Source: Vesta saturnalis (Eukaryota; Arthropoda; Insecta; Coleoptera; Lampyridae). From it: DNA of 64,000 nucleotides. The stretch lies in NCBI GenBank assembly GCA_036346205.1, contig JARFJB010001948.1, positions 921,501-985,500 on the forward strand, written 5' to 3'. Shown in pieces: positions 56,547 to 64,000 of the stretch. The stretch's first letter is position 1; every line of letters begins with the position of its first letter. The notes under the pieces are model-generated. The model made no database searches and was not told the DNA's origin. It worked only from the letters and a program-made list of their open reading frames with translations. The translations under genes were made by a program, and so were the position numbers.

Positions 56547-57002
56547 TTGGTAAAACAACCTATAAATATAGCAATTCCTCCCTCCATGCGAACAATGTTA
56601 GTTGGGAAGCGGAAAAGTGTACGTGGGGGTGGTCTGGTTAATACTCTCATTGATAAGCTACTCGTTGAGCTCCATATTCCCGGGTATCAGTATTGTGGTC
56701 CCGGAACTAAAGTAGATAAACGGCTTCAGCGTGGTGATCCAGGTATCAATCTCTTAGACGCTCATTGCAAAGCTCACGATATCAGTTATAGGGATAGTAA
56801 AGACTTGGCTAGTAGACATCACGCTGATCATATTTTGGAAAGAAAAGCTTGAGATCGTGTTAAGGCATCCGACGCAAAGTTAGGTGAACGCACAGCAGCT
56901 TTAGCTGTAGCAAGGATAATGAAGGCAAAACGAAAGTTAGGAATGGGCGTTAGCAGAACAAAACGACCGCGTAGCAGTCTATTGAAATTACTTAATTACT
57001 GA
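56547..57002 (+). pseudogene. Phospholipase A2-domain virion protein, one in-frame stop
   Basis: The frame contains YQYCGPGTKVDKRL, the calcium-loop motif Y-C-G-P-G, and LDAHCKAHDISYRD, with the catalytic His-Asp pair of the parvovirus/adintovirus-type PLA2. A TGA at 56850-56852 interrupts it; the same frame continues 49 codons in a Lys/Arg-rich tail to TGA at 57000-57002. In such viruses the domain helps the particle leave endosomes. The catalytic core upstream of the stop is intact. A later in-frame ATG near 56586 is also possible as start. Confidence 0.85.
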
Positions 57003-57020
57003 CTGTAAAAAGGTTAGGTG

Positions 57021-57670
57021 GGAAGGAGAAGGTAAGCGTTCCCAGAGTAATTCACCTGCCTAAAGAGGGTGGATTTTTACCATTTCTTATACCGTTATTT
57101 GCGGGATTATCCGCGGTTGGTGCTTTAGCTGGAGGGGCAGCGGGTATTGCAAAAGCGGTTAACGCATCTAGTTGTGCAAGGAAAATGTTAGATGAAACTT
57201 CGCGCCATAATCGTACAATGGAAGCCATCGCTGTAGGAAAGAAAACCGGTGGGGCGATATTTTTGAAACCCTATCGGTCAGGAGGAGGTATGGCTTTGCA
57301 CTTGGAACCAATAAAAAAAAACTTCAAAAATTACCGAAAAGGCCGTTCACTGATTTAGAGCTAAGAAAGCACGCAAGGGATGTACCATACTTTAGGGATG
57401 TGTTTGTGAGAGATAATATGCCAAAATTGTCATGGAATAACGAGTCTGGTATTATTAATTTAGATAATCAAAAGGGACGTGGTACTCATTGAGTGTTACA
57501 AAAAACGTGATGGAAGCGTATGGTACTATGATAGTTTCGGAAATATTCCACCACAGAGAGATGTTCTAGACTATTTTCGCGATTGCAAAATATACTATAA
57601 TTACTCTCAGGAGCAACAATTCGGTACCACAAATTGTGGACATCTCTCTTTAAAGTTTCTATACAAATAG
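57021..57670 (+). pseudogene. pX-like plus adenain-like cysteine protease, broken
   Basis: No start codon is visible. The first part has a Gly/Ala-rich hydrophobic segment (FLPFLIPLFAGLSAVGALAG) followed by a basic K-P-Y-R-S-G-G-G stretch, as in adenovirus pX/pVI-type minor proteins. A frameshift at the A9 run near 57310 leads into the protease: RPFTDLELRKHARDVPYFRD, GIINLDNQ, then GTH with the catalytic His (57487-57489). A TGA replaces the following Trp at 57490. YYDSFG holds the Asp, and NCGHLSL the catalytic Cys (57635-57637). The protease matures capsid proteins in related elements. Overlaps the next gene's upstream region. Confidence 0.85.
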
Positions 57671-57702
57671 TATACTCAGTAGTTGGGCAACGTACAGTCA
57701 CC

Positions 57703-58390
57703 ATGTCAATCACCTCCAGTGTAGAGGGTGTTGGTAACATAGAGAGTAATAACTTTTATCCCCCGATCGAACTTAATTCAGAGAAAACCTACGTAATCGG
57801 TGTCGTCGGATTTTACGGTTGTAATACCATAAGGAATATACACGCTGGAAACGATAAATTTTATTACATAAAAGCGACAGAACTCAAGGCTATTGAAATT
57901 CCATATGGCGCATACGAGTTGGAAGAACTGAGCATCTATATAAAAACGCACATTCCTACAAGTCTCTTTAACTTAAAGGCAAAGAATAACACGCTCAAGT
58001 GCGAGCTTAGCTGTGAATTTGACATAGATTTTACTCGAAAGAATTCCATTGGACGTATGCTAGGTTTTGAACCGGTGATATTGGAAGCTAACGTTTTACA
58101 TATCTCTGTATTAGATATACAAACAATTAAACATAGAGTGTAATATTGTCAAAGGCTCGTATAGAAACGGGAATCCAGCGAAGATACTGTATGAAATAGA
58201 CGTTTCTGTCCCACCATGCTATCATTTAGACAAAATTCCTAGCAATCCTCAGTATTTGGAAGTCAACACCAATACTATCGGTAATATTTCAATTGAATTA
58301 ACGAACCAGAAGGGTGAATTAATCGATTTCGGGGAGAGCGAACCATTTACGGTACGACTGGAACTAAAAGAATATGGGCTTAAGAATTAA
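57703..58390 (+). pseudogene. Penton-type minor capsid protein, one frameshift
   Basis: The start MSITSSVEGVGNIESNNFYP is chosen by family resemblance; the longer upstream frame overlaps the protease. Beta-rich blocks (KTYVIGVVGFYGCNTIRNI, ELEELSIYIKTHIP, SIGRMLGFEP) correspond to the single-jelly-roll minor capsid protein of Polintons. The frame shifts near 58130 and continues through VPPCYHLDKIP and NISIELTNQKGELIDF to TAA at 58388-58390. This protein forms pentameric vertices in related capsids. Confidence 0.75.
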
Positions 58391-58577
58391 CCAAGGTCCG
58401 CTTCCATCTTTCCTCAATGATGCTATAAATACAGGACGTGAGCCTACAATGGTTTACTCAAACAGGGAGCGTGCTGGCGAATTAACGTCTGGCGAAAAGT
58501 ACTTTTTGGAACCTATAAGGTTAAAACCACATAGAAATGGCAGATTCGTTAAACATCTTTCAAAGCGCACGTTTTGA
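58374..58577 (+). CDS. Small overlapping Polinton ORF (67 aa)
   Basis: An ATG overlaps the penton end, and the frame overlaps the first 40 bases of the capsid gene. The sequence (MVYSNRERAGELTSGEKYFL) looks conserved-type with an extended basic end, and a similar small protein is often seen between penton and major capsid genes. Function unknown. The overlaps on both sides fit the compact gene packing. Confidence 0.45.
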   Translation: MGLRINQGPLPSFLNDAINTGREPTMVYSNRERAGELTSGEKYFLEPIRLKPHRNGRFVKHLSKRTF

Positions 58578-60903
58578 TGAGACCATCACCAAGTCTGATA
58601 TTCATACATATCTTCCGTACGGTTCTCCTAATTATGGATTGTCCGATGAGATCCGTATATTGATACAGAGTCAAGATTTGGTTACCGCAACATATGATAG
58701 TTTCCTGTACATTGAAGGTAAAATGGAATGGAGTTCGGCCGTAGAAGGAGCCGGTGTAAAAACATGTTACCTAATTAACAACTTTGCACCATTCCTTTTC
58801 GAAGAAATACGCTACGAGTTAGGAGGTCAGAAAGTGGATACATGTAGAAATCCGGGTATAACATCCGCACTCAAAGGATACGTATCGTACACATGGAATG
58901 AAAGCAAAGGTTTACAGCATTTGGGATGGTCACCGAAGAATGAGGAACCGTTACAAGTAGAACACGCTAAAAGCAACAAAGAACAACATTTTACCGTCTG
59001 TATAAGTCTAAAACACATATTCGGAAGTATGGAAGATTATCAACAAGTTATCGTGAATATGCGACAGGAGTTGGTGTTAATACGTTCCAGAAGCGATGCT
59101 GATTGTTATAAGGGTACCGCTGACGACGCTAAAATAACGTTAAATAAAATTCAATGGAAGATTCCGCATGTGATGCTAAGCGGCAGTGCTAACTAAGTCT
59201 GTTCCAAAAAAACAATAAAAATACAACCATTACGATTCCGTTTCGTCAATGGGAACTATACGAATTGCCAGCTTTAAAACAGTCGCATATATGGCCAATT
59301 AAAACTTCCACTCAATTGGAGAAGCCTCGATGGGCAATTGTGGCTTTTAAAAAGGGGAACAAGTTTTCAACGACAGAAAGAGCGGCCGATTTCGATAACT
59401 CGAAAGTTACTCATACGAAGCGATGCTGTAACAACCTTTTTTGTGGTTGTATTAAAAAGTACATTAATTTAAGAATCGTTCATTTATTTGGCGTATTATT
59501 AGAAAAGTTTTAATTATTAATATGTAGAATTGAGAATGGCAATTTAATTGGCATTTCCTAGAACATAACTTTTGGGTGTAATATTACATAAATAGTTTTA
59601 GTTCCTTTCTTAAAAAATTGGATTTATATTATTATATCCGCGCAAGCGTGAAGACTGTTAGGGGAATACACTTGAGTTATTCTGAAAGCTTTTTTAATTC
59701 CTTAATGCTGAATGTTCCAGCAATAAGCATGATTTTTACCTAATTTTTATATTTGGTGCCATCAGATTTTGGTGGTAAGTTATTTTTTATCATTATATTT
59801 AAAACTAAAGCGTTTGCTTTTTTTAGGCACTTTTTCTTAAGTACTTTTTAAGTACTCACCTTTTAAGTACTCACTTTGCACTCACTTTACAATTATTTTA
59901 CTCATATTTTTAATGCATACTTTATATGGCATTTTATCATATATTTTTAATGGCACGTATAAGTCAGTAATTTTACTATTCTATTAATTTAAATGGCAAG
60001 TTTTACTTGAATTACATTTACAACGCAAGTTCTACATACTTTTACAAATAAATTTGGAATTAAACTTCAAGGAAATTCCATATTTTAAGGATAACTAACA
60101 AGACATTGACCTCACCATATGAACCATTCTGCTTCATAGTTACCAGTTAGAGTGTATGTACAGAACCGTTAAAAGGTAATGTTTTTATATAATTTAGTAT
60201 AGTTTATGACTTCTGATTTTTACGTTTTCAATCATATATTAAATAAACTTATGTATAACTTGTTGTTTTATTTTCATCTGTGTTAATTTGTTTAGTAGTA
60301 TTCATTAACTAGGTTTTGTTGTTCCTATAGATATATAAAAAAAGACAACATGGCGCTCGAGATTTTATTATTTTTTCATAATTTTTGATAACAGTTTTGG
60401 AATTAATGAAAATAATTAAGCAGAAAAGAAGCTACTAGCATTTCAGGTAGGTTAATTAAACTCTAAATTAGAACCCTCCATATTCATCTACCGATGAGCC
60501 GACGGCAGTGGCGATTATTATTTGTAATTTTATTAATGTTACAATTTGACGCCATTTAATAATTGTTGTTATACTTGGCAGCCGTTTATAAGGTTACTGC
60601 ATTTGGATTTCAATGTCAACAAGTACATAATAGCCTACCAAAATTATTTAAATTTTCGAGAGACTATTATACCATCAACAATCATGAGGATGCATTGTTT
60701 GACTATTCGCAATTCAAGATATGCCCAATATTCGTAATGATTGCTCAAAACAAAATGAATCACTAAAACACTCGACTGTAGATGTAAAACTTGAAATGGA
60801 AGCGTTGGAGGTGTTTGAAGCCGATATCGTTGCCTATTGCCTCATATTACATGATGCCATAGTGCAATACAATCCTCTGGCGGGAGAAGTGAAAAAACTA
60901 TAA
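58537..60903 (+). pseudogene. Major capsid protein (double jelly roll), split by an insertion
   Basis: The N-terminal 219 codons (58537-59196) are open: FDETITKSDIHTYLPYGSPN, the typical Polinton capsid opening, then YELGGQKVD and NPGITSALKGY. A deletion/frameshift near 59196 moves to the frame 59220-59435 with RQWELYELPALKQSH and WAIVAFKKGNKF. Homology stops at about 59437 and resumes at about 60573 (GFQCQQVHNSLPKLF), changes frame near 60730 and ends VAYCLILHDAIVQYNPLAGEVKKL at 60901. A polyadenylation signal follows at about 60940. This protein builds the icosahedral shell in Polinton/adintovirus-type particles. Confidence 0.88.
59437..60573. mobile_element. Non-coding insertion of about 1.13 kb inside the capsid gene
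   Basis: Capsid homology is interrupted on both sides. The ends show a weak inverted similarity (TGTAACAACC at 59437 and GTTGTTATA at about 60565). Inside are TTTTTAAGTACTCACC direct repeats near 59845-59880. No coding region is recognised. The class of element is unknown; exact borders could be off by 10-20 bp. Confidence 0.65.
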
Positions 60904-60940
60904 TATGTTATAACAATTTATTGTAATATTAGATGTATTA

Positions 60941-60946
60941 AATAAA
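60941..60946 (+). terminator. Polyadenylation signal after the capsid gene
   Basis: AATAAA in TATTAAATAAAGAACC, about 40 nt downstream of the capsid stop and 60 nt upstream of the ATPase start. Confidence 0.5.
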
Positions 60947-61006
60947 GAACCATATTGACAAGTTGTGGAGTTTTATTTGGGATAGACACTGATCAACTAC
61001 AACAAC

Positions 61007-61696
61007 ATGCGAGTAGTGGCTCAAACTCAAAAACTACCTATTGTAAATCTCGATGATTTAACTCGAGCTGCAAACAGCGAGATACAACGGCATGGAGAGT
61101 TACTTCCAAACAGCGTACGCGCTATAATTTGTGGTCCTTCCAATTGTGGGAAAACAAACACCATGCTCAGTCTCCTAACTGAACCGAACGGTCTTCGTTT
61201 CAAACACGTGTATGTCTATTCAAAATCGTTGAATCAAGAAAATATCGACTCTTGGGTGAAATTCTAGATCCCCTGAAAGATATTGGTTATTATTGCTTCA
61301 GCAATAATACTGACATTATGGAACCGAGCGTGGCAAAACCCAATTCAGTGTTTATCTTTGACGATATCGATTGCAAAAAACAAAACCATATTAGAGCGTA
61401 CTTTTCAATGGGACGTCATAATAACATTGACTGCTTCTACTTGGGTCAAACATACTAAAAGCCCCAAACAGCTGATTAGAGATAACGCCAATTTGATAGT
61501 GCTCTTCGAACAGGATGATTTGAATTTGCATCACATATATGAAGATCATGTCGCCCCAATTGTGAGCATGCAATTGTTTCGAGACATGTGCTCAGAGAGT
61601 TGGCGAAATCGATACGGATTCCTGGTAATAAATAAAGACGCTGAAGTACAAAACGGCCGTTTTAGGAAAGGCTTCGATCAGTATATAATACCATAG
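61007..61696 (+). pseudogene. FtsK/HerA-type genome-packaging ATPase, two frameshifts
   Basis: The N-terminus is followed by Walker A, ICGPSNCGKTNTMLSLL (about 61128-61175). The frame shifts near 61255 into 61252-61458, with Walker B VFIFDDIDCKK at about 61350 and FYLGQTY. A second shift near 61456 leads to KSPKQLIRDNANLIVLFEQD and the C-terminal region ending at 61696. The domain order and length match Polinton packaging ATPases, which pump the genome into the capsid. Both catalytic motifs are intact; only the frame is broken. Confidence 0.9.
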
Positions 61697-61849
61697 CGGT
61701 ATCGTTAAAATATCATTTGAGAAAAACAGCTACAAGTAAACAGCCCCATTTCAACAGGATACATAACATACCTGTTTTAAACAGAGCTGTTGATTTACCT
61801 GTTAGACCTGTTTATCTGTTTTATTGTTGACCGCACCGATGGATAGCAA

Positions 61850-62944
61850 ATGATTAGCGTTGACGAAACAGCAAAATATGATCATCTTAAGGAGGATCGA
61901 TTTACTAAAGATTCAAATTTCACTAAACCAAAACTCATTGAACCACTTTCAAGCATCGCAAAGAAAATCGAACCGCTAGTAAAGACAGAGCCGGAGGATG
62001 GGAGGAGGAGGTATTCACAAAACCGTCACCAAACGTCATTCCTCCCTATCAAAAAGAAAAGGTCGCCGATTCAGCAGTATGGTACCACACCGTCAATACC
62101 TTATCATTTGCGAGGAATTAACAAACGAAGATCATCTTCTTTTAGTAGTAGTAGTAATTATGTTAGTCGATTCGCACAACTTCCGTATTTTCTGCGTCAA
62201 GAGACACCATCGTTCCTCGAGACTAGTGTGATTGGAGAAATTACACCCCAAGTGAAAGAAGAAGAAGAAGAACATGTAGCGAATACCACCGATTCTATTT
62301 CACTCAATACCTCTTCATCGAGAGAATTTCTGGAACAATATGATCAATTACCACGGATATACATAGAGCACATGCTAATCGATGCATCTAATGCAATTGA
62401 TACTACTTATGGAGTCCTTTACGACATTTCAAGCGATAAATGGGCAATTGGCAAGACACCGGTAAAGATAGACGGAAAGGATTTGGTTATTAAGGGGGTT
62501 CGGTATAATGGTACGAGCGGTCTCTATGATCTAATAATAATGAATCAACCAGACAAACGTCTAATAACTAGCGAAGACGAGGCGAACTATACACAAATCT
62601 TAATTTCAACTAATGCAGCTCGTCATGATAACAACCCGGATGAACAATTGAAAGGTACACGTGCCAAAAAATATACAGGGATAATTAAACCCTTACTGGA
62701 GAAGGTGGTGGTGAAGGAGAAAAAGGGGGGGGGCGAAGTTACAATATTCAAAGAAATTGGGCGACCGTTTGAATACAAATACTGGAACGACATGCATGAA
62801 TTGATTCAAGATTTGGAGGTCCTATGGGCTGAAAAAATGGCCGGTAATACTGGGCTCGTCATTGATATCATATCAGACGTGGTAGAACTATACGAAGATG
62901 GATATATTGAGAAACTCTCCGAAAACTTGTTTAGTCAACCATAG
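61850..62944 (+). CDS. Polinton-associated 364-aa protein (DUF8207-like), intact
   Basis: An uninterrupted frame. The first 170 residues are disordered: charged, Ser-rich, with a basic KKKRSP segment and an EEEEE run. From about residue 185 a folded part starts (DTTYGVLYDISSDKWAIGKT, VRYNGTSGLYDLIIMNQPD, DEANYTQILISTNA), which resembles a domain that recurs in proteins beside arthropod Polintons and is, as far as I recall, catalogued as DUF8207. A C-terminal helical region WNDMHELIQDLEVLWAEK follows. Its role is unknown; an internal virion or DNA-binding protein is plausible. It is the longest undamaged frame in the window. Confidence 0.75.
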   Translation: MISVDETAKYDHLKEDRFTKDSNFTKPKLIEPLSSIAKKIEPLVKTEPEDGRRRYSQNRHQTSFLPIKKKRSPIQQYGTTPSIPYHLRGINKRRSSSFSSSSNYVSRFAQLPYFLRQETPSFLETSVIGEITPQVKEEEEEHVANTTDSISLNTSSSREFLEQYDQLPRIYIEHMLIDASNAIDTTYGVLYDISSDKWAIGKTPVKIDGKDLVIKGVRYNGTSGLYDLIIMNQPDKRLITSEDEANYTQILISTNAARHDNNPDEQLKGTRAKKYTGIIKPLLEKVVVKEKKGGGEVTIFKEIGRPFEYKYWNDMHELIQDLEVLWAEKMAGNTGLVIDIISDVVELYEDGYIEKLSENLFSQP

Positions 62945-62954
62945 TTCGCGCAAC

Positions 62955-63365
62955 AATGGACAAGTTTGGACGTTCTCATGTTCACGCTCAATTCCATAAA
63001 CTGCCAAAACACAAATCTCCATTACGGACGATAAGTTTAATGTCGAAAATAAGCGTTTAAGTAATGTAGCCGATCCCATCGAACGTCAAGACGCGCTTAC
63101 CTTACAGCACTATCAACTGACGAGGTTCCATTTAAATGGGAACCGCTTAAGACAGTAGCCGATCCTCAAGAAGACACCGATGCCATAAATAAAGGCTACC
63201 TTGAGTTTTGTCTTCAGTCAGTGAAGTCGCTTATAAATGGTGTTCGTAATTATGTTGAGGTAGTACAAGCAGATTTAAATGCAACTAAAGAAACATTAAG
63301 TAAATTGATAAAGGTGGAACAAGTGGTAAACGAGTTGCATAAACCGGCACGCAAAAATTTTCCTC
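62955..63365 (+). pseudogene. Small Polinton coiled protein, broken, running into integrase
   Basis: Starts MDKFGRSHVHAQFHKLPK. After frame changes it shows NVADPIERQDALTLQHYQL twice-like (a second VADPQEDTDAINKGYL near 63150). A helix-rich stretch with LNATKETLSKLIKVEQVVNE follows and then runs directly into integrase residues (LHKPARKNFPR). The VADP-x-x-x-x-D-A-x-x-x-x-Y pattern resembles a fibre-type virion protein found next to integrase in these elements. At least two frameshifts. The direct junction with integrase suggests a deletion. Confidence 0.5.
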
Positions 63366-64000
63366 GATGATCTGGCAAGCCGATTTAGCTGAATTTACCT
63401 TACGCCAAACAGAATAAGGGCTACAGATACATACTGGTAGTTATCGACTGTTTCTCTAAATACCTATGGACGAGAGGTTTGAAGACGAAGACGAGTGCAG
63501 ACGTTATGAACGCTATGCAAACCATTTTTAAAGAACGGATTCCTAAAAATCTGCAAACAGATATTGGAAAAGAGTTCTACAATAAGCAGTTCGCTAATCT
63601 GATGATAAAACATAACATTAATCACTATTCCACCTACAGCACAAAAAAAGCTAGCATAGCAGAAAGAGTGATTAGGACCATCAATAATACCCTGTATAAA
63701 AAATTTGGGCTGCGTGGAAAATACGTATGGTTTGGTGCACTTCTCGAAGAAGTGACGACAGAGTACAATAATCGTAAACATCGAACAATTGAATGAAACC
63801 TAGCGAAGTAAATGCTAACACAAGCTTAATGTATATTCGAATCTGAAAATCTTTAATAAAACGATCGATTCGATCGATTCATGGTGGGTAACATAGTCTG
63901 CATTAGTAAATTTAAAAGCATATTTGATAAAGGTTATATACCAAATTGGTCTAGTGAACTTTTCAAGATTCTTAAAGTACGTGTAACCAATCCGGTCACG
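63335..64000 (+). pseudogene. Retroviral-type integrase of the Polinton, continues past the window
   Basis: LHKPARKNFPR marks the N-terminal zinc-domain end. IWQADLAEF holds the first catalytic Asp (about 63380). A frameshift near 63405 leads to NKGYRYILVVIDCFSKYLW, NLQTDIGKEFYNKQF with the second Asp, and KASIAERVIRTINN with the catalytic Glu, 33 residues later. A one-base loss near 63793 shifts into MKPSEVNANTS. The C-terminal SH3-like domain (ISKFKSIFDKGYIPNWSSEL) runs to the window end. The N-terminal zinc finger was not found. The enzyme would join element ends to host DNA. Confidence 0.92.

Larger units (their letters stand above)
47860..64000 (+). mobile_element. Polinton/Maverick (adintovirus-like) element, right end outside
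   Basis: All hallmark genes occur on one strand in a compact order: DNA polymerase B (48-50.3 kb), and from 55 kb a small conserved protein, Polinton hypothetical, PLA2-domain protein, pX/adenain protease, penton, major capsid protein, packaging ATPase, 364-aa protein, small coiled protein and integrase. Between polymerase and the 55-kb gene block lie 4.7 kb of microsatellites and insertions. That they form one element is inferred from strand and complementarity. Most genes carry lesions. Neither terminal inverted repeat was seen; the right one is beyond the window. Confidence 0.85.

Noticed and set aside
57486..57740. 84-codon minus frame over the protease
   Set aside because: Shadow of the adenain-like protease and penton start.

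Overview
This window looks like a piece of an arthropod (most likely insect) nuclear genome. It is AT-rich, carries long (TA)n and (CA)n microsatellites, has GT-AG introns of about 50 nt, and is dominated by decayed transposable elements. Only two host-type protein genes are well supported. One is the last three exons of V-ATPase subunit C (12004-12442, +). The other is an intact single-exon four-helix membrane protein (30921-31340, +) with a textbook core promoter. Species cannot be read from the sequence.

Layout. 0-7 kb: gene-poor DNA with a SWIM-like and a DUF4817 fragment. 7.17-11.15 kb: a broken Copia retrotransposon with both LTRs. 12-12.5 kb: the V-ATPase C exons. 14-25 kb: a succession of dead DNA transposons, namely mariner-like, Mutator-like, P-element-like and an intron-containing DDE transposase. 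25.4-30 kb: a non-LTR retrotransposon split by a Penelope-like element (PLE). The PLE is a full copy joined head-to-head to an inverted 5'-truncated copy, and the whole insert is bordered by (TA)n. 30.4-31.5 kb: microsatellite and the four-TM gene. 32-33 kb and 42.5-43.5 kb: two copies of a dispersed locus. Each has nuclear-receptor half-sites, an E2F-like site, a TATA region and a 41-53 codon reading frame. 33.8-35 kb: a GC-rich non-LTR 3' end with an array of hairpins. 35.3-37.6 kb: a Harbinger transposase and a MADF gene on opposite strands with interdigitated exons. 37.8-39.35 kb: a deleted Ty3/gypsy element. 39.8-42.07 kb: a long-inverted-repeat element enclosing a Copia 3' end. 45.4-46.5 kb: a small spliced hypothetical gene family.

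From about 47.9 kb to the right edge lies a Polinton/Maverick (adintovirus-like) element, all on the + strand. It holds protein-primed-type DNA polymerase B, a small conserved protein, a Polinton hypothetical, a phospholipase-A2-domain protein, a pX-like plus adenain-like protease, a penton-type minor capsid protein, a double-jelly-roll major capsid protein, a packaging ATPase, an intact 364-aa protein, a small coiled protein, and a retroviral-type integrase that runs off the window. Together these are the replication, virion morphogenesis, genome packaging and integration modules of a virus-like transposon. Most genes carry frameshifts or stops, and a 1.1-kb insertion splits the capsid gene, so the copy is dead. 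Two of its reading frames remain open.

The least explained features are the duplicated microgene locus, the inverted repeats built on a tRNA-Ala(AGC)-like sequence (51.8-52.06 kb and 45.03-45.15 kb), the interleaved Harbinger genes and the hairpin array.
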